64,000 nucleotides of DNA from a gamma proteobacterium symbiont of Ctena orbiculata (GTDB lineage: Bacteria; Pseudomonadota; Gammaproteobacteria; Chromatiales; Chromatiaceae): assembly GCA_003094535.1 (NCBI GenBank), contig NATV01000111.1, positions 23,221-87,220 of the forward strand, given 5' to 3'. Of this stretch, positions 18,341-28,447 are shown piece after piece. A model generated the notes under the pieces. It ran no database searches. It saw only the letters and a list, made by a program, of their open reading frames with translations, and was not told the origin of the DNA. Position numbers and translations under genes: made by a program. Numbering within the stretch: position 1 is the stretch's first letter; each line of letters starts with the position of its first letter.

Positions 18341-19490
18341 TAACAACACTCTTTTGATCCTGGCCAACAGCGGCCGCGCGACTGCCGAGTCAGCCCGCCG
18401 CGGCGGTTACCGGGTGGCGGTGTTCGACGGATATTGCGATCAGGATACCCTGGTGGCGGCCGATTGCTGGCCCGTCACCCAGGGCTTCTCCAATCTCGAA
18501 GTGGACAGGTTTGTGGACGAGGTAGCCTCCCTGTTTCCCATAAAACCCTACGGTGTGATCTATGGCGCGGGACTTGAGGAGTCGACAATCCTGTTGCGCC
18601 GCCTCTCCACTGAATTCCGGCTGTTCGGCAACGATCCATCTGTGCTCGAGTTGTTGCGCAGACCCCGGCGCTACTTTTCATTGCTCGACAGGTTGGAGAT
18701 TCCCTATCCGCAGGTGAGCTTCACCCCTCCCTACTCAGCTGCCGGAAAGCGCTGGTTGATCAAGCGTGCGGGCAGTTGCGGTGGCCAGGGCGTGGCCTAC
18801 TTCGATGCCGCCCATTCTGCGGCGGATACATCCTGCTACTATCAGAGACATATGCCGGGTCAGGTGATGTCGATTCTGTTTATCGCGGACGGCGGCAGGC
18901 ATTGCACCATCGGTTACAACAGGCTTGGGATGGGCGCTTCATCCACACCCGCACCCTTTCTTTACAGCGGGGCCACAAGCCATGCCTCACTGAGCCACGC
19001 CCATTGCGCGAACATCGAACTGATCGTCAGCCAGCTTGTATCCGAGCTTAGGCTGAGGGGCATCAACAGCCTCGACTTCGTTGTCGCCAATGAAGGGGTC
19101 TTTGTCATCGATCTCAATCCCAGGCCTACCGCAACCCTTGAGCTCTACGAGCACCTGATGGGTGAAGGCTGGATCAAGTATCACATAGCGGCATGCCTCG
19201 GCGAGCTGCCGTCGCTTCCGCTTGTCGGATCAGCAGTGATTCACGGGCAGCGGATAATCTACTCACCGCGAAGCTTCGAAATGCCCGGTGAGCCGAAGTG
19301 GAAGCCATGGGTCAAGGACCGGCCTTTAGTCGGCAGCAGGGTAGTCGAGGGGCAGCCCCTGTGCAGCCTCTATGCCAAGGGGGATAGTGTCGAGGAGGTG
19401 GAAAGCGTTTTGCGGCAACGCCAAGATGAGATTCTGCGGATGCTCGGCGCCTCCCTCTATCAGCCCTTCGCCCACAAGGTGGCGGTATGA
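18330..19490 (+). CDS. ATP-grasp protein of the H4MPT gene cluster
   Basis: The 386-residue protein has ATP-grasp features: the lysine and flexible glycine loop [13 protein letters not shown] and the metal-binding [17 protein letters not shown] segment. It corresponds to one of the conserved orf genes of bacterial archaeal-like C1 clusters. An ATP-dependent ligase step in H4MPT or methylofuran maturation is likely, but the substrate is unknown. The ATG at 18330 lies inside the end of mtdB (11-bp overlap), and the stop overlaps mch by 4 bp. Confidence 0.88.
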   Translation: MSANNNTLLILANSGRATAESARRGGYRVAVFDGYCDQDTLVAADCWPVTQGFSNLEVDRFVDEVASLFPIKPYGVIYGAGLEESTILLRRLSTEFRLFGNDPSVLELLRRPRRYFSLLDRLEIPYPQVSFTPPYSAAGKRWLIKRAGSCGGQGVAYFDAAHSAADTSCYYQRHMPGQVMSILFIADGGRHCTIGYNRLGMGASSTPAPFLYSGATSHASLSHAHCANIELIVSQLVSELRLRGINSLDFVVANEGVFVIDLNPRPTATLELYEHLMGEGWIKYHIAACLGELPSLPLVGSAVIHGQRIIYSPRSFEMPGEPKWKPWVKDRPLVGSRVVEGQPLCSLYAKGDSVEEVESVLRQRQDEILRMLGASLYQPFAHKVAV

Positions 19491-20461
19491 GTCGTCCCAG
19501 CATCAACGCACTGACCGCCCCGCTGGTGGCATCCCTAATCGAGGACGCCGAGATGCTGCGCCTTGGTGTGGAGCGTCTGGAGAACGGCTGCCTTCTGGTG
19601 GACGCGGGAATCCATACCGCAGGTTCATTGGAGGCCGGACGACGGATTGCGGAGATCTGCCTCGGCGGGCTCGGCAGCGTCAGCCTGAGTGGCAGCGGCC
19701 CGGTTGCCGGTTGGCCGCTTTCGGTCCACGTGCATACTGTAGATCCCGTGCTCGCATGCCTGGGCAGTCAGTACGCGGGCTGGAGTCTGTCCCATAGGGA
19801 AGCGGGAAAAAAGGGCTTCAACGCATTGGCATCCGGGCCGGGTCGGGCGTTATCGCTGAAGGAGCCCCTGTTCAAGGAGCTGGACTATCAGGATCGTGCC
19901 GAACGGACCTGCCTGGTGCTGGAGGTTGACCGCCTACCACCTCTGCCCCTGTGCGAGAAGATCGCCAGGGATTGCGCTGTTGACGTGAAGGAGCTGACCC
20001 TGATTCTTACTCCCACCAGTAGCCTTGCCGGCACGGTGCAGATTGTCGCACGCGTACTTGAAGTCGCCATGCACAAGGCCCATGAACTGGGTTTCGATCT
20101 CCACTCGATCCGGGATGGCATCGGCAGCGCGCCGCTACCGCCGCCAGCCCCCGATCTCCTCGCAGCCATGGGGCGCACCAACGATGCGATTCTCTTCGCC
20201 GGCCAGGTACAGCTCTTCGTCAGTGGGGAGGATGCCCAGGCACGGAAGCTGGCAAGCGATCTGCCAAGCAGCGCCTCCCGGGATTATGGTCGTCCCTTCG
20301 GTGAGATATTCAAGGCCTATGACTACGACTTCTTCAAGATCGATCCCATGCTTTTCAGTCCCGCACGGGTAATGGTCAGCGCCCTCGACAGCGGCAACAG
20401 TTATTCGGCAGGCGACCTCGACACCGCGCTGCTGACAACCTCCTTCGGTATCGGGCCATGA
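19487..20461 (+). CDS. mch: Methenyl-H4MPT cyclohydrolase
   Basis: The 324-residue protein matches Mch along its length ([17 protein letters not shown] at the start, [16 protein letters not shown] later, and [15 protein letters not shown] near the end). It hydrolyses methenyl-H4MPT to formyl-H4MPT, linking MtdB to Fhc. It shares 4 bp with both neighbours (ATGA overlaps), showing a tightly coupled operon. Confidence 0.97.
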   Translation: MSRPSINALTAPLVASLIEDAEMLRLGVERLENGCLLVDAGIHTAGSLEAGRRIAEICLGGLGSVSLSGSGPVAGWPLSVHVHTVDPVLACLGSQYAGWSLSHREAGKKGFNALASGPGRALSLKEPLFKELDYQDRAERTCLVLEVDRLPPLPLCEKIARDCAVDVKELTLILTPTSSLAGTVQIVARVLEVAMHKAHELGFDLHSIRDGIGSAPLPPPAPDLLAAMGRTNDAILFAGQVQLFVSGEDAQARKLASDLPSSASRDYGRPFGEIFKAYDYDFFKIDPMLFSPARVMVSALDSGNSYSAGDLDTALLTTSFGIGP

Positions 20462-21363
20462 GCAGACGTATCGCCATCTTCACCGACGATCCCGGTTGGC
20501 ACGGCGCGCGCCTCCGGGCAGCCTTCGAAGCCCATGGCTGCAGCAGCGAGTTTGTCTCGCTGCAACAGTGCGGATTTGAAATCAACGGTGAGGGACAGAG
20601 TCTGAGGATTCCGGGATTCGAAAACCTTCCCGATGGCGTATTCGTGCGCGGCGTGCCCGGCGGCTCCCTTGAGCAGGTTGTGCACTATCTCGATATCTTA
20701 CACGCCCTGAAGCACCTCGGTGTCTGCGTCTACAACGATGCGCGTGCCATCGAGCGCAGCGTGGATAAAGGCATGACCAGTTTTCTGCTGCACGATGCCG
20801 GCATACCAACGCCTCCAACCTGGGTGTTGGGGGAACAGGATCCCACACAGATATTGATGCAGGAGTTCAGCGCGGGCCATGAATTGGTGGTGAAACCCCT
20901 GTTCGGCTCCCAGGGTAATGGGCTGCTGCGGATCGGTGACGGCGACAGCCTGCCGGAGCAGGGCCAATACAACGGCATCTACTACCTGCAGCGTTTTATC
21001 TCCACAGGCTCGCAAGATGCCCATGACTGGCGTGTCTTCGTGATCAACGGCCGGGCGGTGGCCACCATGCTGCGCCGGGGGAGGGGCTGGATCAGCAACG
21101 TCGCACAAGGGGCGCGCTGCCACCCGGCGGTGCTTGAAAAGGAGCTGCGGGAACTGGCGGAAGCCGCATCGGATGCGCTGGAAATGAATTATGCCGGTGT
21201 CGACATCCTTCGCGACGACAAGGGCCGGCCCTATGTCATCGAGGTGAACAGTATTCCGGCCTGGAAAGGTTTGCAGCAGGTCACGCATCTGGATATGACC
21301 TGGATGTTGGTAGACGATTTCCTCTCTTGCACTCATATCACTCCACTGACGGAGGTGATCTGA
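20458..21363 (+). CDS. RimK-like ATP-grasp ligase of the H4MPT cluster
   Basis: The 301-residue ATP-grasp enzyme shows the RimK layout: [17 protein letters not shown] for [22 protein letters not shown], and the metal-binding [25 protein letters not shown]. RimK relatives add glutamate, and the archaeal homologue MptN adds glutamate to H4MPT, so glutamylation of the cofactor is a reasonable role here. It overlaps mch by 4 bp and touches the next gene through TGATG. Confidence 0.9.
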   Translation: MSRRIAIFTDDPGWHGARLRAAFEAHGCSSEFVSLQQCGFEINGEGQSLRIPGFENLPDGVFVRGVPGGSLEQVVHYLDILHALKHLGVCVYNDARAIERSVDKGMTSFLLHDAGIPTPPTWVLGEQDPTQILMQEFSAGHELVVKPLFGSQGNGLLRIGDGDSLPEQGQYNGIYYLQRFISTGSQDAHDWRVFVINGRAVATMLRRGRGWISNVAQGARCHPAVLEKELRELAEAASDALEMNYAGVDILRDDKGRPYVIEVNSIPAWKGLQQVTHLDMTWMLVDDFLSCTHITPLTEVI

Positions 21364-22304
21364 TGACCGATTCCCGTTCTCAACCTGATGCATTGCGGTC
21401 ACAGATCGCAACGGCTTATCGTCAAGCCTGCCTGTGCGAGCTGGATGCCCTGAAGCCAGGCAATGTGCACCGTTTTTCGGATGGCCATAGGATGACCCTG
21501 GAGGACTTCATCACCAGTGCGAATGTCAGTGCAGAGCCGTTGACCCTGCCCGGTTTGGGTTTGGGGGAACGGATCTATAGGGCAGTGGCCGCCACCCGCG
21601 AGGCGGTGAGCTGCAATACCAATCTGGGCATTCTGATGCTGTGCGCGCCGCTGATCCAGGCCCTGCTTGAGGAACATCAGCCCAGCAATTCACTCCACGA
21701 CAGGCTGTGTCATGTGTTGGCAAAGACCGATTCAGACGAGGTGGATTGGCTGTTTCGCGCCATCCAGCTGGCAGCCCCCGGGGGACTCGGGCAATCCGAC
21801 AAATACGATGTATCCGAGACCCCAAGCGCTGAGTTGATCGAGGTAATGGGCCATGCGGCTGAACGGGATCTGATCGCTCGCCAATATGCGACAGGTTACA
21901 CGGATCTGTTCGATTTTGCGCTGCCCCTGCTGCGCGGCTACCAGGAGCGATGGCAAAACGAGTGGGCGATCACCGCGCTGTTTCTCACTCTGCTGGCACG
22001 CTTTCCCGACAGCCACATACGGCGAAAGAACGGACTCTACAAGGCGGTTTCAACAAGCCTGCACGCGGCTGAGCTGGTGAAGGAGCTGGAGAAGGCTGAG
22101 TTGCCGGAACACTACCATTTGCGCCTGTTACAGGCAGACAACGAATTCAAACGAGAAGGTATCAATCCAGGCACTTCGGCGGACATGACTGTCGCCACCC
22201 TGTTTATCTCCTACCTGGAGCAGATTCTTCCCGCGTTTGGACTGAATACGGGATATACCCGTGTCCGCGATTCCCGCCCGGAAGAGGTGGGGATACAAAG
22301 CTAA
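21363..22304 (+). CDS. Triphosphoribosyl-dephospho-CoA synthase-like (CitG/MdcB family) protein
   Basis: The 313-residue protein resembles CitG/MdcB, with the segments LCELDALKPGNVHRFSDGH and NTNLGILMLCAPLI and a late KREGINPGTSADMTVATLF. In citrate and malonate decarboxylase systems this family builds a phosphoribosyl-dephospho-CoA prosthetic group. In H4MPT clusters a related step, attaching a ribosyl phosphate during cofactor synthesis, is plausible but unproven. The start at 21363 overlaps the RimK-like stop. No citrate or malonate decarboxylase is present in the window. Confidence 0.87.
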   Translation: MTDSRSQPDALRSQIATAYRQACLCELDALKPGNVHRFSDGHRMTLEDFITSANVSAEPLTLPGLGLGERIYRAVAATREAVSCNTNLGILMLCAPLIQALLEEHQPSNSLHDRLCHVLAKTDSDEVDWLFRAIQLAAPGGLGQSDKYDVSETPSAELIEVMGHAAERDLIARQYATGYTDLFDFALPLLRGYQERWQNEWAITALFLTLLARFPDSHIRRKNGLYKAVSTSLHAAELVKELEKAELPEHYHLRLLQADNEFKREGINPGTSADMTVATLFISYLEQILPAFGLNTGYTRVRDSRPEEVGIQS

Positions 22305-22333
22305 CTTTCAATAACAAGTAAGGAGAAACTGAA

Positions 22334-22846
22334 ATGCCAGTTATCAATAGAACGATGGTCGGAGAATCGCTGGTCGGAGATGGCAACGAAGTTGCTCATA
22401 TCGATCTGCTGATCGGTCCACGGGGATCTGCCGCAGAAACCGCATTCTGCAATGGCCTGGTAAACAATAAGGATGGATTTACCGCGCTGCTTGCCGTGGT
22501 TGCGCCAAATCTGGCCTGTAAGCCCAGCACCATGATGTTCAACAAAGTGACCATCAAAGGCGCCAAACAGGCTGTACAGATGTTTGGCCCGGCACAGCGT
22601 GGTGTCGCCATGGCGGTTGCGGATTGCGTCGAAGACGGCACCATCCCGGCTGACGAAGCCGACGATGTCTTTATCTGTGTCGGTGTCTTTATTCACTGGG
22701 AAGCCGAGGACGATGCCAAGATTCAAGACTACAACTACCAGGCCACCAAGGAGTCGATCAAACGGGCCGTTAGCGGCGAGCCCAAGGCCAGCGATGTTGT
22801 TGCCCAGAAGGGATCGGTATCTCATCCCTTCGCTGCCCACGATTGA
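22334..22846 (+). CDS. fae: Formaldehyde-activating enzyme
   Basis: The 170-residue Fae condenses formaldehyde with H4MPT to give methylene-H4MPT. The conserved VAHIDLLIG segment with His22, and the TIKGAKQA and [13 protein letters not shown] regions, identify it clearly. A strong AAGGAG ribosome site lies ahead of the start, in keeping with high expression. It is the last gene of the plus-strand operon that begins at 16395. Confidence 0.98.
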   Translation: MPVINRTMVGESLVGDGNEVAHIDLLIGPRGSAAETAFCNGLVNNKDGFTALLAVVAPNLACKPSTMMFNKVTIKGAKQAVQMFGPAQRGVAMAVADCVEDGTIPADEADDVFICVGVFIHWEAEDDAKIQDYNYQATKESIKRAVSGEPKASDVVAQKGSVSHPFAAHD

Positions 22847-23046
22847 GGACTCTCGTGTGCTGTCGTCATCACAGGGATGTGTCGGCGGCTGGGCGGAATG
22901 TCTTCCTCGACCTTTGGTAAGGAACCGGGCAAGAACTGGAAACATGGGTTGCAACACCACGAGTAGCCGGTAAGGAAATAGAAAAAACCGATACACCCTT
23001 ACAGGCGTTTCCAGTGTTAGGTACGTAACGATAGTGGAGGCTGAAT

Positions 23047-24282
23047 ATGCAATGTCTTGAATGTGGCTGTGAAGTGGCCAGTCTGGACAATACTCATCTG
23101 CTTCACTGCTGCTCGCTGACACTACAGGAGTATGCCATCCGTCACCACTTGCCACTCGATCTTATTCTCGATCGGCGGGAGGTGAACAAGGCGGATAGCA
23201 TCGAAAGCTATAAGCCACCCAAGGTTTTGCCCTCGGAACGGGCGCGTGCCGTTTTCATGGGACTGAAATGGGCTGGACTGCTGCATAGAGAAGACCGATT
23301 CACCCTTGTGCCCGGAGAGATCAGGCGACTCGATCTGCTGCTGTGGGACCTGCACTGGCTGCGGGAGTACGGCTTCCGATTTCGTCAAGAGTACAGATAC
23401 GCTGACGCCGCACATCGGGTGGTGGCAGTGAATCGCCTGAAAGTGCCCGCCGCCTACTTGGCTCAGAGCGCCGAGGTACACTTGTCGCCGGTTCCACCGC
23501 CCGACTTTGTGTTGAGTCTGGCGGTACTCATCGCCCACATCGGTGAGCTGCAGGCGGGTTACCTTTTTCTGCAGCTGCCGCAGCGGTCGGTGGGGGAGAC
23601 CATAATGGCGGAGACTTCCCGTTACGGCCTGCGTTTCAAGGAACTCGATGCGGCCGACCACCCTGATGGCGTGTTGCTGCGAACCCTGACCTGCGCGGAT
23701 GCCGCGAAACTGCTGGCGCTGATCAAAGATAGGCTGATCGAGATCCCAGGCGCCCTGCAGCGGTTCGAGCAGCAGACGCCGCGGATGACGGTAACCAAAG
23801 CGCTGGTATTCGATGCCGCTCATTTCATCACCGATCACCCGGCCAAGTGCTCGAACCTGCATGGCGGCAGATATACGCTGAATGTCAGGGTCGAGGGCCG
23901 TGTCGATCCGGTAACAGGTTGTGTGGTGGATTACGGTTACCTGAAGCGGGTGGCGACCAAGCAGGTGATCGACAGATTCGATCACCACAATCTGAACTAT
24001 GCCGCAGCCGAATTGGCCTGGCGCTCAAGTACCGAGATACTGTGTGCCTTTATCTGGGAGCAGTTGATTGAGTATCTCCCGGGTTTGGTAGAGTTACAAC
24101 TGTACGAAACCACCCAATCCTGGTGTAACTACAGCGGCCCCAGTCTGGAGGCGTTTCAGCAATCCGGCAGTGACCGACTCATGACCCACTTTAACGACCA
24201 AAGACTGGGGCAGTCGAAGCTGCGTGCTCTTATCCGTAACAGGCCGCCAGCCTTGGAAGTGGTAGCCAAATTACAGCGCTAG
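23047..24282 (+). CDS. Zinc-finger / PTPS fusion protein with an altered zinc site
   Basis: The 411-residue protein has three parts. Residues 1-45 hold a MucR/Ros-like zinc finger (CLECG, then His17 and His20, LTLQEYAIRHHLPLD). Residues 60-245 contain two similar blocks that faintly resemble a degenerate LAGLIDADG fold (AVFMGLKWAGLL; LAVLIAHIGEL ending LIKDRLIEIPG). Residues 247-400 are a 6-pyruvoyl-tetrahydropterin synthase domain (FDAAHFI, AKCSNLHG, DYGYLKR, FDHHNLN). The usual HGH zinc motif reads HGG, so one ligand is missing. A GGAGG ribosome site supports the start. It lies among H4MPT genes, so a pterin-related role is likely. Confidence 0.82.
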   Translation: MQCLECGCEVASLDNTHLLHCCSLTLQEYAIRHHLPLDLILDRREVNKADSIESYKPPKVLPSERARAVFMGLKWAGLLHREDRFTLVPGEIRRLDLLLWDLHWLREYGFRFRQEYRYADAAHRVVAVNRLKVPAAYLAQSAEVHLSPVPPPDFVLSLAVLIAHIGELQAGYLFLQLPQRSVGETIMAETSRYGLRFKELDAADHPDGVLLRTLTCADAAKLLALIKDRLIEIPGALQRFEQQTPRMTVTKALVFDAAHFITDHPAKCSNLHGGRYTLNVRVEGRVDPVTGCVVDYGYLKRVATKQVIDRFDHHNLNYAAAELAWRSSTEILCAFIWEQLIEYLPGLVELQLYETTQSWCNYSGPSLEAFQQSGSDRLMTHFNDQRLGQSKLRALIRNRPPALEVVAKLQR

Positions 24283-24295
24283 GCATCGTGAAATG

Positions 24296-24991
24296 TTAAA
24301 GCCGAGCGTTGAGGAACCGATCGATCTCCCTGCTGCCGATAGCCCCCTGATGAAGGGCCGTGGACAACAGGACGCCGGCAGCACCGATTGAACGTAGCCG
24401 CTCCAGATCCAGCAGGTTACGGACGCCGCCGGCTGCGTAGAAATGCCGCATGGGCTGCAGATTCGACAGCCGTTCAAGCCGAGTCAGGTCGGGCCCGGTC
24501 GAGGTGCCGACCCGTGACAGGGTCATGACGATAATGTCTTCGGGCCAGCCTGCAAACGTTTGTTCGAGAGAGGCCGGGCCTTTAAACCGATCGTCGAGAT
24601 AGTCCAGTGAAAGGACTGGCAGGGGAAGCGAGGCAATCAGATGAGCGAACTGATCATAATCGTCAAGCGACTCGGAACCGATGACCGGACGAGCGAATGC
24701 ACACAACGGCTCAAGGTCGGTCAGCCCGTTGTCGACCCAAAAGGTGATATCGGAGAAGTCATGGCAAAGGGTGCGGATCAGTTGCAGATTGGAACCTATA
24801 CCGCCGATCGCATCGAGATCGGCAATATAGAGGGTATCGAATGGATGGATATTCAACAATGCGGACAACACCTCCCGTGGTTGAGAGGAGTGACACAAGG
24901 GTGTGTCGGATGGCGCATAGGCGTGCCGTTTTCCGCTCTCTGCCGTCACCGCTCGGGCATTCTTTAGATCTATGACGGGTATAAGCTTCAT
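24296..24991 (-). CDS. HisA-like TIM-barrel protein of the H4MPT cluster
   Basis: The 231-residue protein begins MKLIPVIDLKNARAV, the HisA N-terminus with the catalytic Asp8, and has a later LSLDYLDD strand that can supply the second acid. HisA-related proteins of unknown function recur in archaea and in bacterial C1 clusters; true histidine synthesis is unlikely in this setting. The stop faces the fusion gene 13 bp away. Its start is only 15 bp from the divergent mfnD start. The frame extends upstream to 25306 but only as shadow. Confidence 0.85.
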   Translation of the reverse strand: MKLIPVIDLKNARAVTAESGKRHAYAPSDTPLCHSSQPREVLSALLNIHPFDTLYIADLDAIGGIGSNLQLIRTLCHDFSDITFWVDNGLTDLEPLCAFARPVIGSESLDDYDQFAHLIASLPLPVLSLDYLDDRFKGPASLEQTFAGWPEDIIVMTLSRVGTSTGPDLTRLERLSNLQPMRHFYAAGGVRNLLDLERLRSIGAAGVLLSTALHQGAIGSREIDRFLNARL

Positions 24992-25006
24992 CGGCGTGGA
25001 CAGGTA

Positions 25007-26014
25007 ATGATGAGAATCTTTGTCTTTGAGTATATTACGGGGGGAGGGATGCTGGACAGCCCCTTGCCTCCGTCCCTCTCGGAAGAGGGAGATATTATGC
25101 TCAAGGCATTGATTTCCGATCTCGCTGAGATCGATGGGGTTGAAGTCCATACGACCCGCGACGCAAGATTGAGCGAGCTTGAACTGCCGGTTGTGTGTCA
25201 TATGCTTCATAACCTGGAGGATTTCCCACTCGCTTGGCAGTCGTGCATGGAATCCGCGGATGCGGTTTGGCCCGTCGCCCCCGAGTTTTCCAATGTGCTG
25301 AAACATATCAGTGAAGCGGTGATCAGCCAGGGTAAGGTACTGCTGAACAGCCCGCCTCGAGCGGTGCAGACCACATCGAGCAAGCTGGCGACATCGAACC
25401 GCTTACTGGAGCGGGGTATCTCCGTGGTACCGACCTATCGGTTCGAGGATGGGGTGCCTGATCACAACGGAAGCTGGGTGGTGAAGCCGGATGATGGGGT
25501 TGGCTGCCAAGGCATAAGAATCTGTCGCGACCGGGATGAACTCAGTAAGCAATTTGAGGCATTGCCCTTGAATAGCGATTATGTGATCCAGCCTTTCGTT
25601 CACGGTACACCGACCAGTCTGAATATACTGACCTGCAACGGCGAGGCCCTGGTGCTGAGCGTCAACCATCAGCGGATCGCGATGACTGACTATGGGTTTG
25701 TGCTGCTCGGCTGCGTGGTGAACGGTCATTTGAAACACCGGGCCCGCTTTCATAAGATCGGTCGTGAAGTAGTGGCCGCTTTTCCCGACCTCTGGGGTAT
25801 CATAGGCGTGGATATCATCGATACCAAGGATGGCCTGCGCGTGTTGGAGGTCAATCCCCGGATAACCACCTCCTACGTTGGCTTGAAGGAGTCCACCGGC
25901 ATCAATCCCGCTGCCCTGGTGTTGGACCTGCTTGAGGAGCGCGCGCCTCTGCCGCGGCAGACACTGAAGGCATCGGTGGTGGATGTAAATCTGGAGTATG
26001 CCGGTGCCGCATGA
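25007..26014 (+). CDS. mfnD: ATP-grasp enzyme, MfnD-like (methanofuran biosynthesis)
   Basis: The 335-residue ATP-grasp protein has VVKPDDGVGCQGIRIC for ATP and GVDIIDTKDGLRVLEVNPR for metal binding. It matches the COG/DUF201 ligases that join glutamate to tyramine in archaeal methanofuran synthesis; the bacterial methylofuran substrate may be tyrosine instead. It starts the run mfnD-mfnF-pabB-mfnE, in which each gene overlaps the next by a few bases. Two adjacent ATG codons give two equal start choices. Confidence 0.85.
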   Translation: MMRIFVFEYITGGGMLDSPLPPSLSEEGDIMLKALISDLAEIDGVEVHTTRDARLSELELPVVCHMLHNLEDFPLAWQSCMESADAVWPVAPEFSNVLKHISEAVISQGKVLLNSPPRAVQTTSSKLATSNRLLERGISVVPTYRFEDGVPDHNGSWVVKPDDGVGCQGIRICRDRDELSKQFEALPLNSDYVIQPFVHGTPTSLNILTCNGEALVLSVNHQRIAMTDYGFVLLGCVVNGHLKHRARFHKIGREVVAAFPDLWGIIGVDIIDTKDGLRVLEVNPRITTSYVGLKESTGINPAALVLDLLEERAPLPRQTLKASVVDVNLEYAGAA

Positions 26015-27056
26015 TGCGATGATAGTGGGATGGGATCTGGGCGGTGCCCATACCAAGGCGGCGCTGGTCGACTGCCGTGGAAGGGTGGGTTCCGTGGTCC
26101 AGATAGCCTGTCCCCTGTGGCAGGGTCTCGATCATCTCGATGCAGGCATCGATTCGGTGCTGGAGAAAATCGGCGACGACAGCGGTCTAAGGCATGCGGT
26201 CACCATGACGGGAGAGCTGGTCGATCTGTTTCCCGACCGCGCCACCGGGGTGAAAACGCTCATCGATACGATGAGTCGCCGTTTTCCCCAGGCGGAGCTG
26301 GCCATCTATGGCGGCTCGGCGGGATTTCTGAAGCCGGACAGTGCGGCGAATCAGGCGTTACAGGTGGCGTCGGCCAACTGGCTTGCATCGGCTTCCTGGG
26401 CGGCCGGTTGTCTGCGTGAGGGCCTTCTGGTTGATGTGGGAAGCACCACGACCGACCTGATCCCCTTTGCAGACAAGCAGGTGCTGACATGCGACTATAG
26501 CGACCATCAGCGCCTGACCGGCCAATCCCTGATCTATACAGGAATTGTGCGTACGCCGCTGATGGCGGTTACCGACAAGGTCCCTTTTGCGGGAGAGTGG
26601 GTTTATTTGATGGCTGAGCATTTTGCGACCACCGCGGATATCTATCGACTGAACGGCGAACTCCCTGAGGGTGCCGATCTGTTGCCCAGCGCGGACAACG
26701 GTGAAAAGAGCCAGATCGGCAGCGCGCGCAGATTGGCACGCATGCTGGGGTTGGATCTCGATGCCGCCGATCTCGACAACTGGCGAGGGATCTCGCGTTT
26801 TATCGCGGAACAGCAGCTGCGACTGGTGGCGGATGCCTGTGAGCGTCTTCTGAGCAGGCCGGGGCTCTCGGATACCGCTCCTCTGGTGGGTGCCGGTGTA
26901 GGACGTTTCCTGGTGGAGCGCATCTGCCGTCGCCTGGGAAGATCCTATATCGGATTCGAAAGCCTATTCGATTATGCCAACCCCGTGGCGTCGAAAGTGG
27001 CCGAGTGCGCGCCGGCCGTTGCGGTAGCCAGTCTGGCCAAGGAACATGCGGGATGA
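25998..27056 (+). CDS. mfnF: MfnF-like ASKHA-fold protein (H4MPT-linked C1 transfer pathway protein)
   Basis: The 352-residue protein has hydantoinase/oxoprolinase-type ASKHA motifs: VGWDLGGAHTKAALVD at the start and LLVDVGSTTTDLIPF in the middle. Archaeal MfnF joins the furan unit to the tyramine-glutamate unit of methanofuran. Its start lies within the end of mfnD (or at Met-8, base 26019), and its end overlaps pabB by 4 bp. Placement between mfnD and mfnE supports the role. Confidence 0.87.
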   Translation: MPVPHDAMIVGWDLGGAHTKAALVDCRGRVGSVVQIACPLWQGLDHLDAGIDSVLEKIGDDSGLRHAVTMTGELVDLFPDRATGVKTLIDTMSRRFPQAELAIYGGSAGFLKPDSAANQALQVASANWLASASWAAGCLREGLLVDVGSTTTDLIPFADKQVLTCDYSDHQRLTGQSLIYTGIVRTPLMAVTDKVPFAGEWVYLMAEHFATTADIYRLNGELPEGADLLPSADNGEKSQIGSARRLARMLGLDLDAADLDNWRGISRFIAEQQLRLVADACERLLSRPGLSDTAPLVGAGVGRFLVERICRRLGRSYIGFESLFDYANPVASKVAECAPAVAVASLAKEHAG

Positions 27057-28447
27057 GTGCGGTGGTCATCGATTTTCCCTACCGCGAGGATAGCGCACAG
27101 CTATTCGAGGCCCTGGCCCACCAACCCTGGGCGGCCTTTCTCGACAGCGGCCGTCCCCACAGCGAACAGGGTCGCTACGATATCATCTCCGCGGATCCCG
27201 ACTGCGTTCTTGTCACCCGCGGCGAACAGACCCGGATTCAGCGAAGGGATGGCACCGTAGCGCTCTCAACGGATGATCCCTTTCAGCTCCTGCGCGAAGC
27301 CCTAGGGCCGATCGTCGATGGCATCGACGGGATTCCCTTTTGCGGCGGCGCGATAGGCTATTTCGGTTATGACCTGGGGCGGCGCCTCGAACGCCTGCCC
27401 AGTCTGGCCGAGGACATGGAACAACTGCCGGATATGGCCATCGGTATCCACGACTGGTCGCTGGTGGTGGACCATCAGGAGCGGCGAAGCCGTTTGGTTG
27501 GCCAGAACCCCGCCCGTCTCGAGCGCTACCGCAGGCGCCTGCTGCGGGCTGCGGAACAGACCGGCAAAAACCGGCCGGCGGCCGACTATCGGGTACTCGG
27601 CGAGGTCTGCTCGAACATGACCAGGGAGGAGTATCTTGCGTCCATTGCGAGGATAAAGCGCTACATCCTCGACGGTGACTGCTACCAGGTCAATTTCGCC
27701 CAACGTTTCTCCGCCGCCGCCGAGGGTGATCCCTGGCATGCCTACAGCCTGTTGCGCCAGCTCAATGCGGCACCCTTTGCCGCCTATATGAACACACCTT
27801 ACTGCCAGGTACTGAGCACATCCCCAGAACGCTTCCTCGAGGTTCGCGACGGTTTGGTGGAAACCAAGCCGATCAAGGGAACCGCACCCAGGGGTGAGGA
27901 TCCGATAGAGGATATGATGCTCGCCGAGATGCTGAAAAACAGCCCCAAGGACCAGGCGGAGAACCTGATGATCGTCGATCTGCTGCGCAACGATCTGGGG
28001 AAGGTCTGCGCCACGGGCAGCGTGGAGGTACCGGAGCTCTTCAAACTGGAGAGCTACGCCCGTGTGCATCACCTGGTAAGCAAGGTACAAGGAACCCTGG
28101 CGCCGGGCAAGGATGCGCTCTCTCTGATGCGTGCCTGCTTCCCCGGCGGATCGATCACCGGGGCGCCGAAACTGCGCTCGATGGAGATCATCGAGGAGCT
28201 TGAGCCCCATCGACGTGGTGTCTACTGCGGCTCCATCGGCTATATCGGTTTTAACGGCGACATGGACAGCAATATCGCCATCCGCACCCTGGTGCACTCC
28301 GACGGTATAACCCGCCTCTGGGCGGGCGGGGGCATAGTCGCCGATTCCGATCCCGAGGCGGAGTATCGCGAGACCTACCACAAGGCCTCCGCTCTTCTGG
28401 ATCTGCTGCAGCGAATGGAACAGATGAACAGCGAGCGATGTGGGTAG
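27053..28447 (+). CDS. pabB: Aminodeoxychorismate synthase component I (PabB)
   Basis: The 464-residue chorismate-binding enzyme has the late signature motifs ETKPIKGTAPRGEDP, VDLLRNDLGK, and ITGAPKLRSMEIIEELEP. It makes aminodeoxychorismate, the precursor of p-aminobenzoate, the substrate of the beta-RFAP synthase at 16.4 kb. Its presence inside this cluster suggests that p-aminobenzoate supply is tuned to H4MPT synthesis. The start ATGA at 27053 overlaps mfnF. The glutaminase and lyase partners are not in the window. Confidence 0.94.
   Translation: MSAVVIDFPYREDSAQLFEALAHQPWAAFLDSGRPHSEQGRYDIISADPDCVLVTRGEQTRIQRRDGTVALSTDDPFQLLREALGPIVDGIDGIPFCGGAIGYFGYDLGRRLERLPSLAEDMEQLPDMAIGIHDWSLVVDHQERRSRLVGQNPARLERYRRRLLRAAEQTGKNRPAADYRVLGEVCSNMTREEYLASIARIKRYILDGDCYQVNFAQRFSAAAEGDPWHAYSLLRQLNAAPFAAYMNTPYCQVLSTSPERFLEVRDGLVETKPIKGTAPRGEDPIEDMMLAEMLKNSPKDQAENLMIVDLLRNDLGKVCATGSVEVPELFKLESYARVHHLVSKVQGTLAPGKDALSLMRACFPGGSITGAPKLRSMEIIEELEPHRRGVYCGSIGYIGFNGDMDSNIAIRTLVHSDGITRLWAGGGIVADSDPEAEYRETYHKASALLDLLQRMEQMNSERCG

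Noticed and set aside
22847..23046. Possible gene between fae and the PTPS fusion
   Set aside because: No open frame with a ribosome site or known motif; read as spacer with the GGAGG site of the next gene.
27302..28381. Minus-strand frame of 359 codons opposite pabB
   Set aside because: Antisense to pabB, whose signature motifs are intact.
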